A stretch of 64,000 nucleotides of DNA from Membranipora membranacea. Its lineage: Eukaryota; Bryozoa; Gymnolaemata; Cheilostomatida; Membraniporidae. Under the pieces are notes generated by a model. It ran no database searches, was not told the DNA's origin, and saw nothing but the letters and a program-made list of their open reading frames with translations. The first letter of the stretch is position 1, and every line of letters starts with the position of its first letter. The stretch lies in NCBI GenBank assembly GCA_914767715.1, contig OU612072.1, positions 5,146,001 through 5,210,000 on the forward strand. The letters are read 5' to 3'. Below, piece after piece: positions 1-11,089 of this stretch. Made by a program: the position numbers and the translations under genes.

Positions 1-92
1 CCCTGAACTAGGTTCAGCTGGGAGAACCAGGCAATAAAATTGTGATGACACTTAGAGTCTTGAATTGTCATTAAACTTGATATTCAACTTAC

Positions 93-842
93 CCTGCTCC
101 CGTCTGAATTTAATGGCAGATGTAACAGACGCACATATTCCATTCACTCTCTTGTCAGTCAGCGCTTTCTTTACACCTTTCTCAGCTAGGATTTTTAGCA
201 ATGACTTCTTCAGATTCTAGAATTGGTTTCAATTAAAATAATTATATAGTCATGCTGGTAGTACCGATATAGCTGATATAAATCAAAACTTACAATCATT
301 CTGAACAAACTTCAAGTGTTTGATTGCCTATGACCAATGGAATATCTCACTGTTGAAAAAATGGTAATATTCAAGCTGCAGCCAACTCAAAAATCAGTCA
401 CAATCAATAACCATTTCTGTTTATGCAGTTAGTTCTTTGAAGACGTAGCAGGAGAGACACCTCGACCAAAACGGTGAAGGAACCCTAATCAGAGAGCACA
501 ATAGCATATGAATAAAAAATAGATCATGACTCAGCTTACCTTTACTTTATGATTAATGCAATCAATTTTCTCTATGATTCCACCATACTTGACTTCTATC
601 TTTAGAACTGTCTCCACCGAGCTATCACCAGCTCCTATGAAGATTGTATATCGAATGTTGTCTGCCTCTGATCTTTGGAACATCTCGGCGATTCCTGCCG
701 CTTCCATACTCCCGCTGCTTCCTGTGAAGTTCCTATATCATACACTATGGGGGCAGCTTTTTCTTGCACGGGGTACAACTCTTCGTTTTGACAGAACGGT
801 CCAGGACCTTCTCGGTCGAGCTTCCAACAAGAAAAGCACAAC
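93..842 (-). pseudogene. Mutator-like transposase domain gene, partial and decayed
   Basis: Read on the minus strand, an acceptor at 217-218 opens an exon (216 to 93) and another at 722-723 opens an exon (721 to 540). They join in frame across a GT/AG intron (539-217) and read GSSGSMEAAG...MFQRSEADNIRY..FIGAGDSSV...YGGIIEKIDCINHKVK followed by a basic helical stretch ending SAIKFRREQ. This resembles, from memory, the metazoan 'Mutator-like transposase domain' family (GSS-x-x-ME, RY..FIGDGDS and EK..C.NH motifs). Further upstream (842 to about 748) the expected preceding stretch with KVLDRSVKTK and CTPCKKK can be read, but a TAG follows and the frame shifts before the NFTGSSG segment. The 26-bp gap is too short for an ordinary intron. 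I therefore call it a relic that leaves the window at the left edge. Confidence 0.62.
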
Positions 843-2750
843 CTACAAAGTAATTTCACATATAAAAGCAAGGATACAACATACAGTGGTGCACGTACCA
901 CTGCACAACACACAGGTCTTCAGCTAGAAACCATGAGTCAAGCGCTGTTTCGAGGCCTTCTTTAGTACAACCTCCTCATGGCTGGCCCCATCACTATGAA
1001 GCCACCCCTGTGTGTTGATGAGAATCTCAATCAATCCCATCGATCCCTCAGTGCATTTTGTAAGTTTCGGTGGTTTGACATAATTGGTGTGTTTACGCTC
1101 TGGCGCAACCAGGGAGGCTGCCAACTCTTCATTGTTTCAGTGCAACAATGTTCGCCCCATCACTCCCATGCTTATACTCTAAGCCAAAGCAGTGCAGGAA
1201 GGTTTGCTTTCCATCAACTCATCGGCGCAAAGTCGCTTTCGTCAAGGCATCCGCCCCTCTTGCCATAGTTCACTACTCAAATTCACCACATTGAGCATAG
1301 TACAACTCATACACAAGTCAGAGAGATGACTTGTTTGCGCTACAGCCAGTGGGCTGACTGTGATCTCCTGTCTCGCGCTGCCTGCCTTTTATGCGAGGGT
1401 CAAGCTGTTAATCCTATGATTGTAATACCTTAGATTTAACTCAGACTCACTTTGATTTTACACCCTGCAGAGATTAAACTACTTTAATTTGAGTATTAAA
1501 GGCATAGTCCCGCTTAGCCTTCTACCCTGAGCAGTTTGATAATCATCACTTAATGCCCTCAGTCTAATCCTTACAAGGATTATAACATAAGGAATTAAAT
1601 GCTGGCCAACTCCACAAAACAAAGTGAGTGTGTAAAACCCCAGCTTACAAGCAATAGGATTACTTAGCTTTTGTCTTCACACAGTGCTGTTGCCAAATCC
1701 ATGCAGATGCACTATCTGCCTCATGTACTATGCTTTTTGTGGCTTGTTTGAGTTCTCTGCCTGACAGAATTCGAGGCATGAGTGCGAAGTTGAGAATCCA
1801 GGCTTTCTAATGAATGAATTTAAAAGTACAGACATTGCTTGTTTCTGACATTTATTTAATTGTTATAAGATGTTTTGGTGTTCATAAATCAGACTGGATT
1901 GATAAGGATTAAGAGTTAGTCTCTACCTTATTCAATAACTGACAAAAGTTAGCTTACAATAACGACTGCTATGTATGTATTTCAATTTGACTTGTTTCAA
2001 CGAAAAGTATTTTTTCAGTTGTTGGTTAGATTTCATTAAAGTGAATCAGAGATTTCGAAACACTTTTTCTTCCACTGCGCAGAACACGAAAGCCATAGCA
2101 TGAACAAACATATTTCCTGATGTTACCCAAAAAAATGTAACCCATTGAATAGGTATCTGTGTATCTTTTATGTCACAAAACGTGAATAAAATATTTTAGG
2201 TCAGAATAAGAGCAGTGTTATGAATAGGCTTTTGACGTTGTACATAACATATAGTTTATTCAGCAGCCACTGCTGCGGTTGTGTGCCCTTGTTTTATACA
2301 TCATTACTTTTCCTATTTATTGCACATGCTCAAAGGGTAAATTCAAGACTCAGAAAATATTCTGACTGAAGTTGTTGCACTTTCCAGATGTTCTTTTTTG
2401 TCTTGATAAAATACAAAGATTGGATTGAAAGTATAGGTTGACATTTATTTTGAGGTATCAATTTTTCACAATCAGGATATTTTAACAAGTTCACATAATA
2501 TACAACCTCTGCAATGTTCTGCCAAAGAGGTGGCTTTTCCATTTGAAACTTCTGTTTTCCTTTAAACTGTTAAGCAGAGTTGCCTTTACATGAGACACTT
2601 GTAGATAACTCCCAAATGTACTGAAATTACATGTGTGTTTTATTTTGTGTTATTCGATGCAAATTCTAAAATGTATCTTGCCAAAGGCAAGTATATCAAA
2701 TATTGCTGTTGACTTCGTTACTATTATACCATGGTTTTTCGTATATCTAA
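843..2750. other. Intergenic stretch with no supported gene
   Basis: Short open frames on both strands here show no recognisable domain and no conserved splice-linked continuation. The minus-strand frame over 924-1124 could be more transposase debris, but I could not join it to the exons below it. Confidence 0.5.
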
Positions 2751-2759
2751 GTCTTCATT

Positions 2760-3032
2760 ATGTAGAGGGCTTTTCCTCTAGAGTTCAGGTTCTGGGACCC
2801 ATGGTACTCAAGCCGCGCCCTATACCCATCGCTTGCCAGAATTCCAGCCACTCCCTTTTCCTGCATTTGGAGTGTGCAAACAAGCAGTGGACCTAAGGGA
2901 TTTTTAGGCCCAAGGACCTGGCCATGATTAATAGCGTTCAAGTACCAAATCAAGAATAAATACTGGCGATGTGAAGTGAACTTGGACCTCATGACAGTTC
3001 AAAAGTCGGCCCCCTAACCATTAGACCACTCC
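2760..3032 (-). repeat. tRNA-derived SINE (minus strand)
   Basis: Read on the minus strand the head contains a perfect RNA polymerase III A box, TGGTCTAATGG (3028-3018), followed about 40 bp later by a B-box-like GGTCCAAGTTC (2988-2978, about 9 of 11 consensus positions). The spacing is that of a tRNA promoter, and a non-tRNA body follows. The head is characteristic of tRNA-derived SINEs. The body end near 2,760 is a guess, and I did not find clear flanking duplications. The 81-codon minus frame inside it is not a gene. Confidence 0.6.
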
Positions 3033-3039
3033 TGAATTA

Positions 3040-4088
3040 TTGTTTTTTTTCTTTTAAGGTTGTAAGTTGATATGTTCCTCAACAACAGGACAAATTTTCA
3101 ACCTCACTTTTATGGGCAATGGCCAAATTGGGAGGGACTTGAGCATTAAGAAACCAACCATAAATTGCAAAATGTGATAGTTAGTTGCATTGTGTACTTA
3201 CTGTGCTACCAATCAAACAAGAGTGCTTCATATTTAGAATCATATGCCCTAGTCTGCATCCAGTGATACACTATAGATTAGATATTTTGAAGCATCTGAG
3301 GGGATGACTACATTTTATTTGTTAAAATATAAACCTCAATAATTTTATGATGCTGTACAGGGAAGATTTTCCATGGGTGGATGCATGCTCATGTAATCTA
3401 TCTGATTGGTTTATTGTTCGGCTTTGTTCCTGTAACATTCATGGGGAGCATGTTTCAAAAATAAATTTGATACAGGAAATCGCCCACAGCCAAGGCCTTA
3501 AAAGGAATTCATTTTCATGTTTTTTGAAATATCTCAAATGTTGATTGTCAAAATTTCCTTGTTTGTGACATTTTTGCGTGATGATTAGCTATTCTCACAT
3601 CAACTCAGCTAGATAAGGATGACAGCTGAATGGAGGCAGTTATTGATTTCCCTGGTGTTTGGAGAAATGAAAAGTAAATTATCGATTCATCAATCGATAT
3701 TCAACACATGATTGGGCTTTTTATTATTGACCCTGCTGAACTTCCTTCTTGTTTTACAAATTTGTCACTTTTCTTCTCTGCGAGTTCAGAATATTTACGC
3801 CAGTACGACCTTTGATTGTGTGTGTAGAAGTCTTGAAATATATCTCCAAAACTGGTAAGTGATGTATACAAACAGTGGATTGTGTGCTCAAATTTGTCCA
3901 GTTTTATAAGCAATCATTATCGGTAGATGAATATTGCCTGTTTTTGGCAATTAGCTGCCTATCATGCAACTTTGTCTAAGGTACATTATCACCATTGCGA
4001 CCGCCTCGAAAAAATTCCCTAGAATCCACTCTGAGAATTTATCCATCCAATTTCGTAAGTGAAGTTGCGTTTCTAGCCACATTTTTGG
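3040..4088. other. Intergenic stretch, nothing recognised
   Basis: AT-rich sequence with only short, low-complexity open frames. I saw no domain, RNA gene or clear repeat structure. Confidence 0.45.
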
Positions 4089-4112
4089 TAGGCTGCCATT
4101 GGACTAAAAGAA

Positions 4113-4120
4113 GCTCCACC
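4113..4120. repeat. Left 8-bp target-site duplication (GCTCCACC)
   Basis: The eight bases GCTCCACC sit immediately left of the foldback element and are repeated exactly immediately right of it (5531-5538). Confidence 0.8.
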
Positions 4121-5530
4121 CATAGACTTAATAATAAACCTAGACAGAACACTGTATATAGCTGAAGTGAGGCACTTAATTATGGTGACACGACGTCACT
4201 GGAGGGTGTAGAAACAGTGATTTTTACTCATAGCTATCATTGATTTACCGTTCCCAGCTCGGGTTAAATATTGATAACTCAACTGGCTTCAATCGGAAAT
4301 TGCAATAGATTCAGCAGCTTCTGGCGATCACTTTAATAGTCGGTTTAGCTCCATAGCTCAAATATTATCAAAAGAGCAAGCTATTTAAAACGGTGCGTAG
4401 ACTTAAAGCTATGATTTTTTTGCAGTTTCAATCCTGATTAAATGCTAATATCTCAAACGATTTTGTTGGAATTTTGAGTTTGAAAATTACAATAGGTTCA
4501 GTAGCTTGTGGAGATAATTTTTGATGGTCTCTTCTGCCTTGTAGCTCAAGTCTAACCAGGGAGTTCATGACTTTCTTCTTTGCTACCCCTTTCCATCAGC
4601 CAATAATTGTGTCATTATTAGTAGTATAGCGGTTTTCAATTGCTTGCTTGTTCGGTTATGCCAACAAGGAAAGTCCCAAACTCCCTGGTTATACTTGAGC
4701 TACAAAGCTAGACAGACCTTCAAAATAATCTTCACCAGCTACTGAATCTATTGCAATTTTCAAACTCAATATTCCATTAAAAATTGGTTGAGACATAAGC
4801 ATCAATCAGGACAAAATTATAGCTTTGAGTCTATGTACCGTTTTCAATAGCTTGCTTTTTCGATAATATTTGAGCTACGAAGCTAAATAGACAATATCAA
4901 TATGATCACAAGAAGCTGCTGAATCTATTGCAATTTTCAAACTCAAAATCCCATCCAAATTGATCAGAAACAATTTTTAAATCAGGGCTGAAACTGCAAA
5001 AAAAGGTTATAGCTTTGAGTCTATGTACTGTTTTCAATAGCTTGCTCTTTTAATAATATTTGAGCTACGAAGCTAAACAGACAAAATGACAACATCAAAA
5101 TGGTCACCAGAAGCTGCTGAATCTATTGTAATTTTCAAACTCAAAATTCCAACAAAATTGTTTGAGATATAAGCATTTAATCAGGAGTGAAACTGCAAAA
5201 AGAATAATAGCTTTAAGTCTGTGCACCGTTTTAAATAGCTTGCTCTTTTGATAATATTTGAGCTATGGAGCTAAACCGACTATCAAAGTGATCGCCAGAA
5301 GCTGCTGAGTCTATTGCAATTTTCAAACTTAAATTCCGATTGAAGCCAGTTGAGTTATCAACATTTAACCCGAGCTGGGAACGGTAAATCAATGATAGCT
5401 ATGAGTAAAAATCACTGTTTCTACACCCTCCAGTGGCGTCGCGTCACCATAATTAAGTGCCTCACTGCCTCACTGCCTCAATGCTAATGCTCCATACAGT
5501 GTCCTGTCTAGGTTTATTATTAAGTCTATG
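4121..5530. mobile_element. Foldback DNA transposon with 8-bp target duplication
   Basis: The ends are inverted copies: CATAGACTTAATAATAAACC on the left matches the reverse complement of the right end ...GGTTTATTATTAAGTCTATG. Homology between the arms continues inward almost to a loop near 4,580-4,665, so nearly the whole element is one long imperfect palindrome. Each arm is built of units of about 180-200 bp containing AGCTTGCTCTTTT..ATAATATTTGAGCTA and AAACTCAAAATTCCAA..AAAATTG. The right arm holds about four unit copies and the left about two. It encodes no protein. A perfect 8-bp duplication and a CATAGAC terminus suggest hAT- or P-type mobilisation. The superfamily is inferred from duplication length only. 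Confidence 0.82.
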
Positions 5531-5538
5531 GCTCCACC
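5531..5538. repeat. Right 8-bp target-site duplication (GCTCCACC)
   Basis: Exact copy of the eight bases flanking the left end of the foldback element. Confidence 0.8.
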
Positions 5539-6348
5539 CAATGATATATCTACTGTTTCCTACGTCCTACAGCAGAGTGTTGAAAAAGCTGACGCATATT
5601 TTGAGTTAGATGCGGTGGTGGTTGTGTTTGATCAAGAGCTATACAGCAAGGCACAGCAGATTCGGTGGAAGGATGAACGATATCAAAAGCGTCTTGTTCT
5701 ACGTATGGGGGAGTTTCATACATGTATGGCATTCATGGGAGCAATCGGCAAAATGTACAGACTATCAGGATTGGAGGATGTGCATGTGCACGTGAAATTG
5801 TAGCTCAATGATTAATAGCTGGTGTACTGAATGGGAACAATTACGAAGGGAAGAAGACACTATATTTTTGACGTCATACTGTGGAAATCAAATTTTATAA
5901 TATGTTATCTTGTTTATCATAAGTTATAAGTCGCAATCTGGTCATATTATCTGATGTACTGGCTTCATAAAGTTTTACCCACTAATTTCAGTCAAAATGA
6001 CGTTTCGATTCTCATTCGAGGAAGATAACTACCATTTAGTTACCATTTAAATTTAAAAGTTGAATTTCTCATAGAAGTGGGAAGCGAATCCATTCTAACA
6101 CAACATATTTGAATTCAGCAGGTCAGAATTAGCCTAGTTGAAGAATTCATAAGACGAGCAATGGCTAAGACAGCAAAACTAGCATCATTTTTGTGCCTCG
6201 GCTCATAGCCTATGACTGGAAACTAAGTAAGTACATTCCTTATGATGCAACAAATGCTCTCACCCGCCTTGCTCCCACTGTGCTGTGCATATTTATATCG
6301 ATGTTCGTTTCTCCTGCCAATTTGCAAAAACATTACTAGACTAGACCA

Positions 6349-6366
6349 GGGAGCAGGGAGGGAGGG
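6349..6366 (+). other. Putative G-quadruplex motif
   Basis: Four runs of GGG separated by loops of 4, 1 and 1 bases (GGGAGCAGGGAGGGAGGG) satisfy the standard G3-N1-7 pattern. No gene lies nearby, so function is unknown. Confidence 0.5.
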
Positions 6367-8017
6367 AGGATCTCCCTCTGGGCCCCTGTAGGCATAACTT
6401 TTTGTTTGCATTCAGTTTGTGATGGTCGAGCTATATCCCCTGGACTAAATTATTAGTCAGGGAGTTTTCCCTTCCTGTTATTTATTTATCATAGATCCTT
6501 ATGACAATGATGCAAATTCAATTCTTTATTTCTAACCATAGATCTTTAAGATTATCAAAAGAAGGACAATGCCAGTACACCCGCCCAATTCATCATTGGA
6601 ACCCCAAGAATTAGTGCAATTGTTGAGAGGAAAAGAAAGAAATTCTAGAACCAGCAAGGCAAGGGTTTTTCTAGTTTGTGGCGGTATATCAATTAGAAAC
6701 AAGGTGAAATAGAATTGACTTTAACATGATAAGCATTTTGCCAACATTGGACTACCCCAGAGCCTGAATTTGGGAGTCAGTGCCCACATCCATGGATGGA
6801 ATCCATCCACAGTTCTACTCTACTCCAGACCAAAGGAGTAACAGGGAGTTGTTACTCTGTTACTCCTTGTCCAGACCAACCAGTCCATAACTTGACTTGA
6901 AGGGCCAGTCAAGCTTTTTTTGGAGTATTATGCCTGTAGCCAATGTAAATACAAAAGAACTGAAGCATAAATCTTCACCAAAGTCCAGATATTGGAGATG
7001 CATATTCCTCTGGCACCCAAGACCAAGTTGACAAGTTCCTCATTTCTATCTATCTTAGTTGATTAGTTAGTTGGTACCTTAATTAACCTATATTTGACTG
7101 TCAGTGACATGAGTGTGTATGTTGACTGTGGTGTGGTGGACACCAACATGTGATAGCTGCTCAATAGAGTAGCCATGGATACCTGAGGATTTTGCCTTGC
7201 TCTAGGTGTATTCTGTAAGTCACTTGGCTACATGTTGCATGCCATTAGTTAGGCCTGGGACAACTGTGAATCCCAGTACCCCTTAACTCCTCTTCTACAT
7301 TAACATATAGATATTGTCCCTTGAGCACTTTAACTTTCCAGTCCCTATCATTGATGGTAGGCGGTGCCTACTTGCAGTGCCTACTTGCAGTGCCTTCTTG
7401 TGGCAAACATGGCTAACTGACTCTCGAGCCAATCATCTCAACCTTACACTCCTGTTCGATCGCATCTAGACAGGGAGTGTTTTTTCAAATAAGAAATTAT
7501 TGATATTGCTATCAGATTATTTGTTGCTTAGACGAGGGAGACCTGCCAGAGGTGTCTTTTCCAAATTATTCACTGCTTGATTGAACCAAGTAGCCACCAA
7601 CTCATTGATTGGTCTACATTAGCCAATGTGTTGGCCCTGATTGGAGGGGTGGAGTGAAAAATCTTTGATCTTGACTTTGCCTAACTTATGATAAATGGAA
7701 GTAGGCCTACCCGTTTTGCCTCGCTTGCATCTGTTTAATGATTGATGACCATGTGATTACTTGCCCTGATAGTGCAATAAGTAGAGTGCCTGCTTTGAGA
7801 TTTGATTAACATCTTATGCAATAGCTTATCCAACATCAACAGAAAAATTGGTAATGCCAAGGTCAAACAACCCCAATCAATCAGAGCCCAAACATTGGCT
7901 GGATCTAAATACCTTCTGAATAATTTTGGCTGCCTTAAGTTCAAAGAAGCGAAGCTTGAAGACCTATAGGCCTAAATCTTGTTTAACTGATACTTTCACC
8001 TGAGAAAAAATCTTAAA

Positions 8018-8197
8018 ATATATCAACAAGACGGTTTCGGCTTATAACCGACAAAACTCTACTCACATTATGAGATATTGAGGCCTATAAAGGACCATTC
8101 AAATATATATCAACAAGATGGTTTCGGCTTATAACGGACAAAACTCTATTCACATTATGGGATATATATTGAGGCCTATAAAGGACCATTCAAATAT
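8018..8197. repeat. 87-bp tandem duplication, two copies
   Basis: Two adjacent copies share TATATCAACAAGA.GGTTT and end in AAAGGACCATTCAAATAT. CAACAAG starts at 8024 and again at 8111. The second copy has a few substitutions and a small TATA insertion, so this is an older local duplication. Confidence 0.8.
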
Positions 8198-8865
8198 GGC
8201 TGAAAGTGTCCATTGCAAAGACAGCTGGCTATGAGTTGTGGGTGATAGCGAGACCAATCTATATATATCACTAGGCCTAATATCATTATGTGATTCTATA
8301 AACATTCAAGACTCTATTTGTAAGAATATTGACTTAAAGTAGATATGACTCACCTGCACTTGGAAAGCTCACAATAAAATAAATCAAAATTTTTAGGATG
8401 TAAATTTGATTATTTTGTAATGCTTGATAGAAAGAGTTTTTTTTGCTTGTAATTAATATACAGTTTGAGGTAGGGTCTAAGTTTGGGTGTCAATTTTTAA
8501 AAAATTTATCATCAGTATTCAAACTGTAAATAGCGCCATACGCCAGAAAATTCCTTTTCAAATATCGCGATGATAAAATGAAAGAACAAGTAATACGTAC
8601 AGGTTTTTTTAACTTGATATATTCCTGACCTAAATTGATGAGGAGATTTGCAATTTTAATTGTAATGATAGGGTGGCGGTGAAATCTGTAAACCAAAATG
8701 TTTTGCTGGTCTGACATGCTTTTGGCATAAGGGTTTTACACCTCCCCTACCGCACACCAGCCCAACCTAAATTATCCATTATAGATTTTCCTCACATGCT
8801 TATATTATTTATATGTAGCCTATAACTTGATTTTACCTTACAGATTTTTCACACAAACAGACACG

Positions 8866-9054
8866 ATGCCTAAGAACCAGAAGTCAGCACCACCAGCAGC
8901 TGCTGCCGCTCCAGCTGAGCCCGACGAGGTCGAGCAGGTGGAGGGAGAGGATAAAAAGTCACAGAAGGGTAAACACAACGACGGAGCAGCTGACCTTGAG
9001 AAGGTCACCGACTTTGTTGAAGAACAAGAGATATCTGCACAGGATATTCAGAAG
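8866..9054 (+). CDS. HYPK: HYPK exon 1 (coding)
   Basis: 63 codons from MPKNQKSAPP to ...QDIQK, ending in a GT donor at phase 0. It carries the disordered head and the conserved GAADLEKVTDF block. Confidence 0.93.
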
Positions 9055-11089
9055 GTATAGTGAGCCTAGTGTTTCTACATTGGGATGAACATTCATATAG
9101 AATGCCGCGTGTCATTGTTTGTTTAGTCATTGCCCCAAGCCTGGTCACACGGCTACAACAAAGTAGCTTTGTGGCGAGGCTACATTGCACCACCAGCAGG
9201 CCTAGTCTATCACATGTAAGGAAGGGCAGTGGAAGCTATGATATTATATTGTCCATAAACAGCGAAGTTGCTGAAGACCTAACATTAAATTAGTCATGTA
9301 AGCAGTAGTGTGTTCTTTAATGACAGAGGAATATACATTTCATAAACCTCAACATATACAAAATAGATTATTTATGGTAAATTTTAGACATCACCTCTAC
9401 TAGTTGCACATTATATATAACTAGCTTGGCAGCATTTCTGCTCTGAACAATAGACCAGTGCTGTTGTCATAGTTTTTATACTCATTACTTACACTTATTT
9501 TGTAATGACAAGAAAGACTATTCTTCAATTATCCGGTCCAGGGTATCTTCGACTAGAATAGGCCACAGTGTTTGAGTATAATCCTATCTTCGACCCCCAA
9601 ACACCATTAGAGCTGACTGTGAGTTCAACTGGATAAATTTCGTCCTTCACTCAGAAGATATTTAGGTCTATCTAGCATTGAGCGACTGGCTTGTCTCCTT
9701 CTTCACAGCAAGGAACACTTCTGACAGTTTATCATTACATAATGGGCCTCCTTGACAAGCCCTTATTGTTGACTGAATGTTTTTTTCTGATGTTTAACAC
9801 CAGACAATGAAGATGGTGTTGGAGCGGCGGCAGGAAGAAGCCATGAAAAGAGCTGTCAGGGAGAAAGAGATATCTAAAGTAAAAGTCAACCAGCAGGATA
9901 TAGATCTCATTGTAAGTAATTAAGAGGTCATGTCATCGTCAGTCACCCAAGTTGTATTTTTTTAAAAATAACTGCAACCTACCCAAGATTAGTAAAAGAG
10001 TCACCGTTTCACATATGCTTGAAATAGCATACTTTGAGACTAGCTAGTAATTATTTATCCTCTTTACTTTATATGTACACTCCATTGAATTCCATATCTG
10101 GAATAGCATCATTAGCTTTCTTTTGCAAAACAAAGGGCTTGCAAAAATAGAAATGCCCTAATCATCGACACTGTAGGGGTATAATTACTGTTTGCAATTT
10201 TGTAAACAAGACAATTTCTCAGGCTAATTATTCATGCTACTAGGGACAGCCAATCAGATAACAGTCAGATGGGTCCCTGTGTTTAGTGTCCTAACCGTAT
10301 AACGCTATGATACTATTTCCATTCTAAGAGAAGAATCTAATTCAGTGGTACACTCATTTTGCAACTAGCCAAATTTAGTGCTAGCTTACATAATGTCACA
10401 TCCTAACTAGCCTAATGCTAACAAAAATATTAATTCCTTTAGAGTAATTGGGTTTTATTTTTATTTTTATGTAGTGAGCTGATAAACTGTTTCACCAGCA
10501 TGCTGACGATAAATAGATTGATAGGTTATGAATATGGGATGGGAGGATAAAAATAGCCAAAAAGCGGATGAAATTATCTTTTCTTGCACAAAAAGGAGAC
10601 AATTCTATATTATATCTTATACCCAAGGATGTAACTCTAGCATGTCAATGATAGAAAAATGTTACCATAATCAGCCAGAAATTAAAACTTGAGCTGAAAA
10701 TGATCAGTGAATTGTTCTTATATACCAGGAGTATTTACAAAGCTGGAAGTACAGAACAATTGTCAGAAAGCTTTCTTCCGAGGCCAGAACTTAAAAATAT
10801 TTTTTTCTTTTCCTGGTAAGAAATCAAATGAACCTTGGAATCCCTTTGGAATCCCTATTGCTGATTTCCACTCACAATGCGATAAGCACTTCCAGACTGC
10901 ACCCTAAACAGTGTTATAACTGAAGACATGTTTGTAAAAGCAAGTTACAAAAAGAACACGCGACCATTATCCGCTCTACTTTCTATTCTTTAGGCACACG
11001 AGATGGAGATTAGTAAAACTTTGGCAGAAAGAAAGCTGAAAGAACACAACGGGAACGTGGTGGAGGCTTTGGTTGAATTAACAAACTGA
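8866..11089 (+). CDS. HYPK: Huntingtin-interacting protein K homologue (HYPK), three exons
   Basis: Coding exons 8866-9054, 9804-9911 and 10994-11089 join with phase-0 introns and GT/AG sites into a 130-residue protein. Residues 1-45 form an Ala/Pro- and acid-rich head (AAAAAPAEPDEVEQVEGED). GAADLEKVTDFVEEQEI follows, then a long charged helix (VLERRQEEAMKRAVREKEI..VKV...DIDLI), and a C-terminal UBA-like domain (AHEMEISKTLAERKLKEHNG, then NVVEALVELTN). This is the classic HYPK layout and length (human protein about 129 residues). HYPK is a cytosolic, ribosome-associated partner that stabilises and regulates the NatA N-terminal acetyltransferase (NAA10/NAA15), and it has chaperone-like activity. 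The ATG at 8866 begins the first conserved block. An acceptor-like CTTACAG just upstream (to 8843) suggests a preceding 5' UTR exon. Confidence 0.95.
9804..9911 (+). CDS. HYPK: HYPK exon 2
   Basis: 36 codons, TMKMVLERRQEEAMKR through DIDLI, after a CACCAG acceptor and before a GTAAGT donor. It encodes the long charged helix that contacts NatA in the known family. Confidence 0.93.
10994..11089 (+). CDS. HYPK: HYPK exon 3 (UBA-like domain and stop)
   Basis: After a TTCTTTAG acceptor, 31 codons plus TGA encode the C-terminal UBA-like fold ending VVEALVELTN, which matches the family's usual end. No AATAAA follows closely, so the poly(A) site is not defined. Confidence 0.93.
   Translation, partial: AHEMEISKTLAERKLKEHNGNVVEALVELTN

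Larger units (their letters stand above)
4092..5803 (+). pseudogene. Transposon-type protein fragment split by a nested element
   Basis: After an acceptor-like TTTTTGGTAG (to 4091), a short open frame ends in ...GLKEAPP at the left target-site duplication. The same frame resumes right of the inserted element at 5531 and runs to a stop at 5801-5803. The right part includes NDISTVSYVLQQS, VVVVFDQELYSKAQQIRWK and RMGEFHTCMAFMGAIGKMY..SGLEDV. That pattern (FDQ..Y.KA..I.W, then RMG.FH...F...GK...GL.D) recurs, as I recall, in uncharacterised repetitive proteins of cnidarians and other invertebrates, often transposon-borne. The C-terminal end looks cut short or altered after SGLEDV. Family naming is tentative. 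The split by the insertion is seen directly. Confidence 0.5.
5806..8800. other. Intergenic stretch with small repeats
   Basis: No coding region is supported. Visible structure: a G-rich run near 6,350, a 10-bp-arm hairpin (GGAGTAACAG / CTGTTACTCC) near 6,835-6,866, a copy of the GCCAATGTGTTGGC motif near 7,622, and an 87-bp tandem duplication near 8,018. Confidence 0.5.

Noticed and set aside
556-927. 123-codon + strand open frame
   Set aside because: It runs antisense over the minus-strand Mutator-like exon, whose spliced frame has recognisable motifs. The + frame has none.
924-1124. Minus-strand frame next to the transposase relic
   Set aside because: No family motif, and no splice join to the confirmed exons.
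2747-2992. 81-codon minus-strand frame
   Set aside because: Lies within the SINE body.
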